Of a stretch of 64,000 nt of DNA, positions 17,639 to 26,454 are shown one piece after another. Each line of letters begins with the position of its first letter. Position 1 is the first letter of the stretch. The position numbers were made by a program, and so were the translations under genes. The stretch is taken from contig NZ_PYFW01000006.1 of the NCBI RefSeq assembly GCF_003020125.1, forward strand, positions 186,001 to 250,000. The letters run 5' to 3'. The notes below the pieces were generated by a model. The model ran no database searches. It had not been told where the DNA came from and was given only the letters and a program-made list of their open reading frames with translations. The DNA is from Bradyrhizobium sp. MOS003 (GTDB taxonomy: Bacteria; Pseudomonadota; Alphaproteobacteria; Rhizobiales; Xanthobacteraceae).

Positions 17639-18109
17639 ATGCCGACCATTCAATTTCAGCTCAACGGCGCAGCCACGGCCGTGGATGCCGATCCCGATCA
17701 GATGCTGCTGGACGTGCTGCGCGGCCGGCTCGGTGTCACCGGCGCGCATTTCGGCTGCGGCGCCGGCGAGTGCGGCGCCTGTTACGTCATGGTCGACGAT
17801 CGCGCCATGGCTTCCTGCGACATGCCGATGTGGTCGGTCGCGGACAAGGACGTCGTCACTGTGGAAGGCCTCGGCACGGTGGGCGCACCGCATCCGTTGC
17901 AACGCGCCTTCATCGCCGAACAGGCGATGCAATGCGGCTATTGCGTATCCGGAATCCTGATCAGCGCGGCGGCGCTGCTGAAGCGCAATCCGTCCCCGAC
18001 GGAGGCCGAGGTCAGGGCGGCACTGGATCGCAATCTGTGCCGCTGCGGGGCGCACAACCGCATGGTCCGCGCCGTCCTGCGTGCGGCCGCAGAGATGGCG
18101 GCATCATGA
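17639..18109 (+). CDS. (2Fe-2S)-binding small subunit of molybdenum hydroxylase (IorA-like)
   Basis: The protein has 156 residues. Two [2Fe-2S] sites are visible: the plant-ferredoxin type with Cys40, Cys45, Cys48 and Cys60, and the helical-bundle type with Cys99, Cys102, Cys134 and Cys136 (QCGYCVSG ... RNLCRCGAHNRM). This is the normal length and layout for the small subunit of two-subunit aldehyde/isoquinoline/nicotinate-type hydroxylases that lack a separate FAD subunit. It relays electrons from the molybdenum centre. The stop overlaps the start of the large-subunit gene as ATGA. Confidence 0.93.
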   Translation: MPTIQFQLNGAATAVDADPDQMLLDVLRGRLGVTGAHFGCGAGECGACYVMVDDRAMASCDMPMWSVADKDVVTVEGLGTVGAPHPLQRAFIAEQAMQCGYCVSGILISAAALLKRNPSPTEAEVRAALDRNLCRCGAHNRMVRAVLRAAAEMAAS

Positions 18110-20238
18110 GCACGTCGTCCCCTGCCCCGAAGCTGCCGGTCAGCCTCGCGGCCAATCCCAAGCTGTCGTCATGGGTGGGATTCACCGGTGATGGCCGCGT
18201 GGCGATCTCGCCCGGCAAGGTCGAGATCGGCCAGGGCATCGTCACGGCGCTGGCGCAGATCGCGGCGGACGAGCTCGATGTCGAAATCGGCAGGATCGAG
18301 ATGATCCGGGCCTCGACGGCGACTAGCCCGAACGAAGGCGTTACCTCAGGCAGCCTCTCGATCCAGCAGTCCGGCCGCGCGCTGCGGCAAATCTGTGCCG
18401 AGGTGCGCCAGCGCTTCCTCGCCGTGGCCTCGGAACGCCTCGGAGTCGATGCCTCCCAGCTTGATATCGATGACGGCACCATCTCGGGTCCCGGCAATGT
18501 CAGGACAAGTTATTGGGAGCTGATGGACGAGGTCTCGCTCGGCCACGACGCCACCGCAGGCCCGACAGCAAAGAGTGCCGCAAGGCGCACCGTCGCCGGA
18601 CATTCGGTCCAGCGTGTCGACATTCCCGACAAGGTGTTTGCGCGGCCGCGTTTCATCCACGACCTCGCCCTGCCGGGACTGGTGCACGGACGCGTGCTGC
18701 GCCCGGATCTCTCGGGCGCCAGATTGATCGCACTGAATGAGGCGGCTGCGCGCGCGGTCCCCGGCCTCGTTGCGGTCGTCCGCGACGGTGGCTTCGCCGG
18801 CGTGATTGCCGATAACGAGGCGGCGGCGGAAGCCGGATTCAAAGCGCTGCGCAAGGGTGCGACATGGTCGGCCGGCGAGCCGCTGCCGGACGAAGACGAT
18901 CTTGCGGGCTTTTTGAAGAGCCAACCGGTCGAGACCACCATCATCGATACCAGGATGGCGGAGCCGGCCCGCAATCCCACCCAAACGCTCCGCGGGCAAT
19001 ACACCCGCCCCTACATTGCGCATGCCTCGATCGCGCCGTCCTGCGCCGTGGCGCAATGGGAAAGCGATCGTGTCCACGTCTGGACTCACAGCCAGGGGGT
19101 CTACCTGCTGCGCGCCGATCTCGCGATTGTGCTGACGCTGCCGGAAGACCACATCGTCGTCGAGCACATCGAGGGCGCCGGCTGCTACGGACACAATGCG
19201 GCCGACGACGTCGCGCTCGATGCCGTGTTGCTGGCGAAAGCGGCCCGCGGACGTCCGGTCCGCGTGCAGTGGTCGCGCCACGACGAGATGTCTCACGCGC
19301 CGTTCGGCGCGGCAATGGCCGTCGAGGTCGAGGCCGATCTCGACGCGGACCACGAGATCGTCGGCTGGCGCCACGCGATCTGGAGCAACGGCCATGTGGC
19401 ACGGCCCGGACGCGCAGCGCAGCCCGCGCTGCTGGCAGCGACCGAGATCGCAAATCCCTATCCCCGCATGATCTCGACCAACCCGCCGGCTGCGAATGGC
19501 GGTGGCGGCGATCGCAACTCCGTCCCGCTCTATGACTTCCCGGCATGGACCATCACGAGCCATCGGCTGCTGACCATGCCGGTGCGGACCTCGGCACTGC
19601 GGACGCTGGGCGGACAAGGCAATGTGTTTGCCATCGAATCCCTGCTCGACGAGATCGCGGCGCTACGCGGCGAAGACCCGATCGCATTCCGCTTGCGGCA
19701 TCTGCGCGACGAACGCGCGCGCGATGTCATTCGCGCTGCGGCGCGACGTGCCGGATGGAAGCCGCAGAAGCAGCCCGGCATCGGCCACGGCTTCGGCTTT
19801 GCCCGCTACAAGAACACGGGGGCCTATTGCGCCGCGATTGCCGAGATCGAGGGCACCGATGACATCCGCGTGAGGCGGCTGACGCTGGCCGTCGATGTCG
19901 GCGAGGCCATCAACCCGGACGGTGTCATCAACCAGATCGAGGGCGGCGCAATCCAGGCGACCAGCTGGGTGCTGAAGGAACGCGTCCGCTTCGACCGGAG
20001 GCGCATTGCATCCACCTCATGGACCGACTATCCGATCCTGACCTTCAGCGAGGTGCCGGCCGTGGATGTCGAGATCATCCAGCGGCCGGAGATCGAGCCG
20101 GTCGGCGCGGGTGAGGCCGCACACGGCCCGGTGACGGCGGCGATCGCGAATGCGGTCTACGATTGCCTCGGCGTTCGCGTGCGCGACCTGCCGATCACGC
20201 GAGACAGGATCATTGCAGCGATGGAGCGTGCGCCTTGA
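18106..20238 (+). CDS. molybdopterin-binding large subunit of molybdenum hydroxylase (IorB-like, xanthine dehydrogenase family)
   Basis: The protein has 710 residues from the ATG at 18106, which overlaps the small-subunit stop. The N-terminal fold has the isoquinoline-oxidoreductase order: 'SWVGFTGDGRVAISPGKVEIGQGI' first, then the aldehyde-oxidase-type a/b hammerhead. Mo-cofactor contacts include 'QGVYLLRADLA', 'EGAGCYGHNAADDVALDAVLLA', and the C-terminal base region 'EPVGAGEAAHGP', whose Glu is the expected catalytic residue. The enzyme should hydroxylate a carbon next to a ring nitrogen, or an aldehyde, using water. It has no twin-arginine leader. The substrate is unknown; isoquinoline-, nicotinate- or quinoline-like compounds are candidates by family. 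Confidence 0.9.
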   Translation: MSTSSPAPKLPVSLAANPKLSSWVGFTGDGRVAISPGKVEIGQGIVTALAQIAADELDVEIGRIEMIRASTATSPNEGVTSGSLSIQQSGRALRQICAEVRQRFLAVASERLGVDASQLDIDDGTISGPGNVRTSYWELMDEVSLGHDATAGPTAKSAARRTVAGHSVQRVDIPDKVFARPRFIHDLALPGLVHGRVLRPDLSGARLIALNEAAARAVPGLVAVVRDGGFAGVIADNEAAAEAGFKALRKGATWSAGEPLPDEDDLAGFLKSQPVETTIIDTRMAEPARNPTQTLRGQYTRPYIAHASIAPSCAVAQWESDRVHVWTHSQGVYLLRADLAIVLTLPEDHIVVEHIEGAGCYGHNAADDVALDAVLLAKAARGRPVRVQWSRHDEMSHAPFGAAMAVEVEADLDADHEIVGWRHAIWSNGHVARPGRAAQPALLAATEIANPYPRMISTNPPAANGGGGDRNSVPLYDFPAWTITSHRLLTMPVRTSALRTLGGQGNVFAIESLLDEIAALRGEDPIAFRLRHLRDERARDVIRAAARRAGWKPQKQPGIGHGFGFARYKNTGAYCAAIAEIEGTDDIRVRRLTLAVDVGEAINPDGVINQIEGGAIQATSWVLKERVRFDRRRIASTSWTDYPILTFSEVPAVDVEIIQRPEIEPVGAGEAAHGPVTAAIANAVYDCLGVRVRDLPITRDRIIAAMERAP

Positions 20239-20933
20239 CGACTGTGACCATTTTGAGCGGCGGCGCGGCGCAAGGCCTGGTGCGCGGCCTCAGCGACGCC
20301 TTCAAGGCGCAGACCGGCCTCGGCATCGATGGCGAATTCGGCGCAGTCGGCATCATGGCAGACAAGCTGCGCGCCAGGGCACCGGCCGATCTGGTGATCC
20401 TGACGCAGGCGCTGCTTGCGAAGCTTGCCGAGGAAAAACTCGTCGTTCCCTCCTCGATCACGGATGTCGGCCGGGTCGTGACCGCGCTGGCGGTCCGCAG
20501 CCGCGATCCCAGGGTAACAGTCAAGATCGAGGCCGATCTGCGCGATGTGCTGCGCAGCGCCGATGCCATCTACGTCCCCGACACCAAGGCCTCGACCGCC
20601 GGCCAGCATTTCGCAAAAGTGCTGGACCAGCTCGGCATCGCCTATGAAGTTGCATCGCGCCTCAAGATATTTCCGAACGGTGCAACGGCGATGCGGGAAC
20701 TCGCGGCATCGACGGCGGCAAGGCCGATCGGATGCACGCAGGCGACCGAGATCATCGCGACAGACGGCATTGCATTGTCAGGGGCGCTGCCGCCCGGCTG
20801 CGAACTCGTGACGATGTACACGGCCGGCGTGACTGCGAGCGCAGCGCATCCGAAGGAGGCGGCCGCGCTGATCGCGTTGCTGACCGACGCAGATCATGAG
20901 GATCTGCGCCAGCGCGCTGGCTTTACCGGCTAG
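20235..20933 (+). CDS. ModA-like substrate-binding domain protein without signal peptide
   Basis: The protein has about 232 residues. The likely start is a TTG at 20235 that overlaps the hydroxylase stop (TTGA); a GTG lies three codons later. It has the periplasmic-binding fold II of molybdate-binding ModA ('TVTILSGGAAQGLVRGLSDAFKA', 'RAPADLVILTQALLAKLAEEK', 'GCTQATEIIATDGIALSGALPPGC'). There is no leader peptide, so it should stay in the cytoplasm, unlike ModA. Translational coupling to the molybdenum hydroxylase suggests a role in metal or cofactor delivery, or in sensing the aromatic substrate. The family function is not established. Confidence 0.82.
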   Translation: MTTVTILSGGAAQGLVRGLSDAFKAQTGLGIDGEFGAVGIMADKLRARAPADLVILTQALLAKLAEEKLVVPSSITDVGRVVTALAVRSRDPRVTVKIEADLRDVLRSADAIYVPDTKASTAGQHFAKVLDQLGIAYEVASRLKIFPNGATAMRELAASTAARPIGCTQATEIIATDGIALSGALPPGCELVTMYTAGVTASAAHPKEAAALIALLTDADHEDLRQRAGFTG

Positions 20934-20946
20934 ACGCCGATGGGCC

Positions 20947-21753
20947 CTATTTGTGCAGCTGGGTGAGACCGGTCGGCGGGCCGTCGACGGCGGTCCAGCC
21001 GCCGTCGACGAACAGCGTGCTGCCGCTGACATAGCTCGCAGCGTCCGAGGCGAGATAGGCCACAGCGGTCGCGACCTCGTCGGCGCTGCTCCAGCGGTTG
21101 AACACGGTGTGGCCGGCGTAGAGATTGTAGATGTCGGGGCGCTGCTTGAACGGGCCGGTCAGCGCGGTCTCCGCGATGCTCGGCGCGATCGCGTTGACGC
21201 GAACGCCGGCATGGCCGACCTCGGAGGCAAAGCCCTTCACCAGCAGGCCGATCGCGGCCTTGGTCGAGCCGTAGACGCCGAGGCCCGGCTCGATGGTCAC
21301 CGCGCGCACCGACGAGCAGGCGATGATGCTGCCGCCCTTTTGCGCGACCATGATGCGGCCGAAGGCCTGGAAGAACCACACCGTGCCCTTGACGTTGAGG
21401 TTGAGGACGCGGTCGAGATCCTCCTCGGTGTAGTCGAGGATGGTTTTGCGCATGTTGAGCCCGGGCGTCGTCACGGCGATGTCGAGCCGGGAAAATTTCT
21501 GCATGACCGTTTTGGCCAGCGCATTGACGTCCGCAGCGCTCGCGGCGTCACAGCCGGCTGCCTCCGCCCAGCCGCCCTTGTCGCGAATGCCGGCGGCAGT
21601 CGCCTCCGCGGCGTCAAGCGCGCGATCGGCGCAAACGATTCGGGCCCCGAGCCCAGCCAGCGCCTCGGCCGACGATTTGCCGATGCCCGATGCGGCGCCG
21701 AGCACTACGGCCGTCTTACCGGTGAGATCAAAGAGCTTGCGATAGTCAGTCAC
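20947..21753 (-). CDS. SDR family oxidoreductase
   Basis: The protein has 268 residues. The GTG at 21753 has AGGAGAGG eight bases upstream. It is a classical short-chain dehydrogenase: nucleotide motif 'TAVVLGAASGIGKSSAE', the NAG-like region modified to 'VTTPGLN', catalytic Ser in 'IIACSSVRAV' and the Tyr/Lys pair in 'VYGSTKAA'. The proline after the nucleotide loop and 'LASDAASYVSGSTLFVDGGW' are typical. It is the last gene of the TRAP operon, 21 bp behind dctM, so it probably acts on the transported compound or its first product. Confidence 0.9.
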   Translation of the reverse strand: MTDYRKLFDLTGKTAVVLGAASGIGKSSAEALAGLGARIVCADRALDAAEATAAGIRDKGGWAEAAGCDAASAADVNALAKTVMQKFSRLDIAVTTPGLNMRKTILDYTEEDLDRVLNLNVKGTVWFFQAFGRIMVAQKGGSIIACSSVRAVTIEPGLGVYGSTKAAIGLLVKGFASEVGHAGVRVNAIAPSIAETALTGPFKQRPDIYNLYAGHTVFNRWSSADEVATAVAYLASDAASYVSGSTLFVDGGWTAVDGPPTGLTQLHK

Positions 21754-21774
21754 TGATGGCCTCTCCTGTAGCTG

Positions 21775-23067
21775 CTAGCCCTTGTAACCCATCAGCAGGC
21801 GGGGCAGCCACAGCGAGAATGCGGGGACGTAAGTCACGAACATCAGGGCTGCGATCAGCGCGGCGTAGAATGGCAGGATGGTGCGCATCACCGCGCCCAC
21901 CGAGATGCCGCCGATGGCGCAGCCTACGAACTGGGTGGTTCCGACCGGCGGGGTGTTGAGCCCGAGTGCGCAGTTGATCAGCATCAACATGCCGAATTGG
22001 ACCGGATCCATGCCCGCCTTCATCGCGATCGGCAGGAAAATCGGGGTGCAGATCAGGATCGTCGCCGCCATGTCCATGAAGGTCCCGAGCACGAACAGGA
22101 TGACGTTGATGAGCAGGAAGATGACCCAGGGCTGGGTCGAGACCTTGCCCATCAAATTGCCGGCGAGATCAGCCACCTCGTAGAGCCCCATCAGATACTG
22201 GAACATGGTGGAGACGCCGATCAGCAGCAGCACCACGCCCGTCGTCTTCACTGCCTTGGCGGCGGCACGCAGGAAGTTGCTCCAGGTCATGGTGCGGTAG
22301 ATGAAGAACGTCAGCAGCATCGTGTAGGTGACCGCGACGGCTGCGGATTCAGTTGCCGTGAAGACGCCGGACAGGATGCCCGTCAGGATGATGCCGACGA
22401 TCAGAAGGCCGGGCAGCGCCGCCGCGAGCGAACGGAAAACTTCGGCCCAGCCCGGAAACTTGCCGGCCGGATAGCCTCGCTTCACCGCGACTCCGTAAGC
22501 GGCGACCAGCATGCACGCCATCAGCACGATCGCCGGCAAAAGGCCGGCGGCGATCAGCGCGCCGATCGACACCTTGCCGCCGGCGGCCAGTGCGTAAATG
22601 ATCATGTTGTGGCTGGTCGGCATCAAGGCGCCTACCAGCGAGGCATGGGTGGTGACGTTGACGGCGTAGTCGGTGTCGAACCCCTCCTTTTTCATCATCG
22701 GGATCATCACCGCGCCCATCGCCGACACGTCGGCCACGGGCGAGCCGGAGACGCCGCCGAACAGCGTGCAGGCGACCACGTTCGACATGCCGAGCCCGCC
22801 GCGGATGTGACCGACGAGATTCTTGGCGAGTTGCACGATCTTGTCGGCGACCCCGCCATGCAGCATCAGCTCACCGCTGAAGACGAAGAACGGGATGGCA
22901 AGGAACGAGAAGATGTTCATCCCCGACATCATCTGCTGGAAGATGACGGCGACCGGCAGCCCCTCGTAGAGGATGGTGCAGATCGCAGAGAGGCCGATCG
23001 CAAAGGCGACCGGGACGCCGAGGATCAGAAAGCCGAAGAAGGAAGCCCCGAGAATGATTAGTTCCAT
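21775..23067 (-). CDS. dctM: TRAP transporter large permease DctM
   Basis: The protein has 430 residues with about 12 membrane helices. The DctM signature 'FLILGVPVAFAIGLSAI' lies at the N-terminus, 'LFGGVSGSPVADVSAMGAVMIPMMKKEG' in the central part and 'INCALGLNTPPVGTTQFVGCAIGG' in the C-terminal part. It forms the sodium- or proton-coupled channel of the TRAP carboxylate transporter. The start overlaps the dctQ stop by 10 bp. An SDR gene follows 21 bp downstream. Confidence 0.94.
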   Translation of the reverse strand: MELIILGASFFGFLILGVPVAFAIGLSAICTILYEGLPVAVIFQQMMSGMNIFSFLAIPFFVFSGELMLHGGVADKIVQLAKNLVGHIRGGLGMSNVVACTLFGGVSGSPVADVSAMGAVMIPMMKKEGFDTDYAVNVTTHASLVGALMPTSHNMIIYALAAGGKVSIGALIAAGLLPAIVLMACMLVAAYGVAVKRGYPAGKFPGWAEVFRSLAAALPGLLIVGIILTGILSGVFTATESAAVAVTYTMLLTFFIYRTMTWSNFLRAAAKAVKTTGVVLLLIGVSTMFQYLMGLYEVADLAGNLMGKVSTQPWVIFLLINVILFVLGTFMDMAATILICTPIFLPIAMKAGMDPVQFGMLMLINCALGLNTPPVGTTQFVGCAIGGISVGAVMRTILPFYAALIAALMFVTYVPAFSLWLPRLLMGYKG

Positions 23068-23609
23068 GAGGGGACGACCTCTTCGCCGCGCAGCAGCGCA
23101 ATGATGTGCTCGATTGAAAAGGAGACGATCAGGACGCCGGAGGCGATCAACGGGACGTAGCGGACGACCTCGGGGAGGCCGAGATTGGGGATCTTCACGG
23201 TCCCGACGGATGCGCCGAGAATCCAGCCGTTATAGGCCATCGCGACGCCAAACGCGGCCACGAGGACGTGGATGATGAGCTCGATTTTCTCTCGTGCGTG
23301 GTCGGGCAGCATCACCAGCAGGCTGTCCATGCCGATGTGTCCGGCATCGCGCACGCCGACGGCGGCGCCGATCAGCGTGACATACAGGATGAGAACCAGT
23401 GCAAGGTTCTCCGTCCAGGTCGGGCTCGAATTGAGCACGTACCGGCCGAACACCTGGTAGAACACGACGGTGACGATGAGGAGCAGTCCGCTCACGGACA
23501 AATACATGCCCGCACGCGCGACGATGGCATTGACGCGTGACAGCAAGCCGGTCGCCGGGCGTGCGGCGGCCACCCCCTGCTCGTGGTCTGCGACGTGTGG
23601 ATCTGTCAT
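23058..23609 (-). CDS. dctQ: TRAP transporter small permease DctQ
   Basis: The protein has 183 residues from the ATG at 23609, preceded by AAGGAGA. Four hydrophobic segments match DctQ ('GMYLSVSGLLLIVTVVFYQVFGRYV', 'NSSPTWTENLALVLILYVTLIGAAVGVRDAGHIGMD', and two more). The 'WTEExA' type helix-capping segment is present as 'WTENLA'. It is the small subunit bridging the binding protein and DctM. The gene lies 65 bp after dctP. Confidence 0.92.
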   Translation of the reverse strand: MTDPHVADHEQGVAAARPATGLLSRVNAIVARAGMYLSVSGLLLIVTVVFYQVFGRYVLNSSPTWTENLALVLILYVTLIGAAVGVRDAGHIGMDSLLVMLPDHAREKIELIIHVLVAAFGVAMAYNGWILGASVGTVKIPNLGLPEVVRYVPLIASGVLIVSFSIEHIIALLRGEEVVPSWN

Positions 23610-23674
23610 TGCCGCGTCTCCTTGCGAAGGCCCGGTGCCGCCTCCGTTGCGACGCCGGAGCCAACGCCGTGGTC

Positions 23675-24646
23675 TTACTTCGTGTCCTGGATACGCTTGA
23701 CGAGGCCCTGCAGCTTCTCGTCACCCGCGAACTTCTGGTACACAGGCTTCATCGCATCGACGAACTCCTGCTTGTTGGCGATCGTGACGACCTGAACGCC
23801 GGCGGCCTCGACCGTCTTGCGGGACGCCTGCTCGCGCTCGTCCCAGAGCTTGCGCATGACCGGCACCGATTCCTTGGCCGCCTTGCGGATCATGGCCTGG
23901 TCCTCCTTGCTCAGCGTGTCCCAGACCTTCTTGGACATCACCAGAACTTCGGGCGCCAGGGAGTGCTCGGTGATGTTGTAGAACTTGGCGGCCTCGAAAT
24001 GGCGCGACGATTCATAGGAAGGCCAGTTGTTTTCGGCGGCGTCCACCAGGCCGGTCTTGAGCGCGGTGTAGACCTCGCCATAGGGCATCGGCGTCGGGTT
24101 GGCCCCTAAGCTCTGGATCATGCCGACCCACAGATCGGACTGCTGGACGCGAATCTTGAGGCCCTTCAGGTCCGCAAGCGACTTCACCGGCGCCTTGACG
24201 GTGTAAATGGACCGGGCGCCGCTATCGTAATAGGCAAGCCCGACCAGTCCGGCCAGCTCCATCGCAGCCAGGATCTCATCGCCGATCGGCCCGTCGAGGA
24301 CGGTGCGCATGTGCTGTGTGTCCCGGAATACGAAGGGCAGGCACAATGCGATGGTTTCAGGCACGAAATTGTTGAGCGGCGACGCGTTGATCCGCATCAT
24401 GTCGAGCGCGCCGATCTTGAGTTGCTCGATGGTGTCCTTTTCGGAGCCCAGGGCTCCGTTCGGAAACACCTTCACGCCGAGCTTGCCGCCGCTCGCCGTC
24501 GCGAGCTGCTTGCCCATGAACTTGACGGCCTCGACGGTCGGATAATCTGCGGGGTGGATGTCGGCGGAGCGGAAGTCGCGTGCGGTCGCCAGCGGCGCTG
24601 AGAGCACCAATGCAACGGCTGCGACGATACCGGTGAGTGTCTTCAT
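23675..24646 (-). CDS. dctP: TRAP transporter substrate-binding protein DctP
   Basis: The protein has 323 residues from the ATG at 24646, preceded by AGGAGGAAG. A signal peptide (MKTLTGIVAAVALVLSAPLATA) leads into the DctP core: 'HPADYPTVEAVKFMGKQLATASGGKLGVKVFPNGALGSEKD', then 'LKGLKIRVQQSDLWVGMIQSLGANPTPMPYGEVYTALKTGLVDAAENNWPSYESSRHFE'. The Arg in 'KIRVQ' is the usual ligand carboxylate contact. It binds an organic acid in the periplasm for DctQM. It is divergent from the cyclase-family gene, which may act on the same compound. Confidence 0.92.
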   Translation of the reverse strand: MKTLTGIVAAVALVLSAPLATARDFRSADIHPADYPTVEAVKFMGKQLATASGGKLGVKVFPNGALGSEKDTIEQLKIGALDMMRINASPLNNFVPETIALCLPFVFRDTQHMRTVLDGPIGDEILAAMELAGLVGLAYYDSGARSIYTVKAPVKSLADLKGLKIRVQQSDLWVGMIQSLGANPTPMPYGEVYTALKTGLVDAAENNWPSYESSRHFEAAKFYNITEHSLAPEVLVMSKKVWDTLSKEDQAMIRKAAKESVPVMRKLWDEREQASRKTVEAAGVQVVTIANKQEFVDAMKPVYQKFAGDEKLQGLVKRIQDTK

Positions 24647-24782
24647 CTGGGCTTCCTCCTGGTTGATTTTGTCGTTGTCGGCAGGCTGCGGGCCGCCTTG
24701 GGTCGCTCCCCTTCAGGTGTGAAGTCAAGCGCCAATGTCGTCCGTAGGGCGCGCGGCATTCCATGTCCAAGCCAAATCCGGC

Positions 24783-24813
24783 ATTGATCGATGCCGCAGT
24801 TGCATCGATCAAT
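24783..24813. promoter_or_regulatory. perfect 12-bp inverted repeat (candidate operator) between dctP and the cyclase gene
   Basis: ATTGATCGATGC (24783-24794) and GCATCGATCAAT (24802-24813) form a perfect 12-bp inverted repeat with a 7-base spacer. It lies in the 255-bp divergent intergenic region, 136 bp from the dctP start and 88 bp from the cyclase start. No T-run follows. The size and symmetry suit an operator for a dimeric regulator controlling both units; no regulator gene is adjacent. Confidence 0.6.
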
Positions 24814-24901
24814 CTGGCGCAATTCGCGTCGTTGCGGAAGCCGGCGGCACGGCTTGCGTCGCCTGTACGTGACTTGACGCGACCAAGAGAGGCCCCTCAA
24901 G

Positions 24902-25714
24902 ATGTCCGAAACAGCGGACGATCTCGAAGGAATGCCCATGCCGCGGAAGCTGATCGATATCTCCGTGCCGCTCAGAAACGACGTGACGGCTGATCCGCCC
25001 GGCAATCACCCGACCATCCAGTACATCGATCACCAGCAGGGCCTGCCGCGTATGCTGCAATTTTTCGACGGCCTCAAGGCGGAGGATTTGCCTGACGGAC
25101 AGGGCTGGGCGGTCGAGCAGGTTTCGCTGTCGACCCATAACGGCACGCATCTCGATGCGCCCTGGCACTTCCATCCGACCATGAACCGCGGCGAGCGGTC
25201 ATGGACGATCGACGAGGTGCCGCTGGAATGGTGCTTTCAGCCCGGCGTGAAGCTCGACTTCCGGCATCTGCCCGACGGCTACGTGGCTGGTGCCGACGAT
25301 GTCGAGCAGGAGCTGAAGCGCATCGGGCACACGCTGTCGCCGCTGGAGATCGTGGTCGTCAACACCAGTGCAGGCGCCAAGTTCGGTCAGGCCGACTACG
25401 TCAATTCCGGCTGCGGCATGGGCTATGAGGCCACCATGTATCTGCTCGAACGCGGCGTGCGGCTGACCGGCACCGACGGCTGGAGCTGGGACGCGCCTTT
25501 CGTCTACACCGCGAAGAAATATGCCGAAACAAAAGATGCCGGCCTGATCTGGGAGGGACACAAGGCGGGACGGCACATCGGTTATTGCCATCTGGAGAAG
25601 CTGCACAATCTCGACCAGCTACCCTCGACGGGTTTCACCGTCTCGTGCTTTCCGGTGAAGATCGAACGCGCCTCGGCGGGCTGGACCCGCGCGGTCGCCA
25701 TCATCGACAGTTAG
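24902..25714 (+). CDS. cyclase family protein (KynB-like metal-dependent hydrolase)
   Basis: The protein has 270 residues from the ATG at 24902, which has GAGAGG upstream; internal ATGs at codons 11 and 13 are alternatives. The family metal motif H-x3-H-x-D-x3-H is present (His79, His83, Asp85, His89 in 'HNGTHLDAPWHFH'). Members include kynurenine formamidase, isatin hydrolase and polyketide cyclases, which hydrolyse amides or lactam-like rings using manganese or zinc. The TRAP operon across the divergent promoter probably imports its substrate or a related acid. The link to the anthranilate cluster 17 kb away is only suggestive. Confidence 0.86.
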   Translation: MSETADDLEGMPMPRKLIDISVPLRNDVTADPPGNHPTIQYIDHQQGLPRMLQFFDGLKAEDLPDGQGWAVEQVSLSTHNGTHLDAPWHFHPTMNRGERSWTIDEVPLEWCFQPGVKLDFRHLPDGYVAGADDVEQELKRIGHTLSPLEIVVVNTSAGAKFGQADYVNSGCGMGYEATMYLLERGVRLTGTDGWSWDAPFVYTAKKYAETKDAGLIWEGHKAGRHIGYCHLEKLHNLDQLPSTGFTVSCFPVKIERASAGWTRAVAIIDS

Positions 25715-25724
25715 GCAGACACCG

Positions 25725-26453
25725 TCACTCGCCGTCGAGGCCGCTCTCGGCGAGTTCGCGCAGCGCGTCCGTGTCGAGCACCACGATGGCGCCGTGCTCG
25801 AGGCGAACCCAGTTGCGGCCGGCCCAGGCGCGCAACTGCTTGTTGATGCTCTCGCGCGTCATCCCCACCATCTCGCTGATCTCCTGCTGCGTGATGGCCA
25901 GCGTGCCGCTGCCGGAGTCGAACTTGCGCTCCTCGGTGAGACCGAGCAGCGCGCTCGCCAGCCGGCCCGGCAGATTCTGGAGGATGACCTGCTCGACCTG
26001 CTGGCTGGTCCAGCGCAGACGCGCGCAGAGCAGCTCGATGAATTTCATCGCCAGCGCCGGCTGGCTTTTCACGAACGGCAGGAAGTCCCGGCGATCGATG
26101 ATGTAGAGCTCGCAATTGGTGTTGGCGGTCGCATCCGCCGACCGGGGAGCGCCGTCGAGCACCGCGATCTCGCCGAAGATTTCGCCGGGACCGATCAGGT
26201 TGAGAATCGCGTTCCGCCCATCGGGCGACGAGGAGGAAATCTTCACGGTCCCCGTGATCACCGCGAACAGGTTGTTGCCGGGATCGCCCTTGGCAGCGAT
26301 CGTCGCGCCGCGCTTCACGGTAGTGTGCTTGGCGTAACGGCAGAGCTGATCGAGCGCTTCCGGCGCCAGATCCGCGAAGATCGGGTGCTTGCGCAGGACC
26401 GATAGTTTGTTGCCCGCCGACTGTCGGGGATCGCCGGTCTTGTCCTGAGGCAC
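25725..26453 (-). CDS. Crp/Fnr family transcriptional regulator (no Fe-S cysteines)
   Basis: The protein has 242 residues from a GTG at 26453 with AGGAG nine bases upstream. A cyclic-nucleotide-binding-type beta barrel spans about 20-140 ('GEIFGEIAVLDGAPRSADATA' is close to the Crp phosphate cassette). The dimer helix follows ('LCARLRWTSQQVEQVIL'), then a Crp HTH ('ITQQEISEMVGMTRESINKQLRAW'). It lacks an N-terminal cysteine cluster, so it is Crp-like and not an oxygen-sensing FNR. It is convergent with the cyclase gene (10 bp apart) and is possibly a local or global regulator. Confidence 0.88.
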   Translation of the reverse strand: MPQDKTGDPRQSAGNKLSVLRKHPIFADLAPEALDQLCRYAKHTTVKRGATIAAKGDPGNNLFAVITGTVKISSSSPDGRNAILNLIGPGEIFGEIAVLDGAPRSADATANTNCELYIIDRRDFLPFVKSQPALAMKFIELLCARLRWTSQQVEQVILQNLPGRLASALLGLTEERKFDSGSGTLAITQQEISEMVGMTRESINKQLRAWAGRNWVRLEHGAIVVLDTDALRELAESGLDGE

Positions 26454-26454
26454 G

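Noticed and set aside
24783..24813. The dctP-cyclase inverted repeat as an FNR/FixK box
   Set aside because: It contains TTGATC and GATCAA but in arms 7 bases apart with extra symmetry; no TTGA-N6-TCAA spacing is present.
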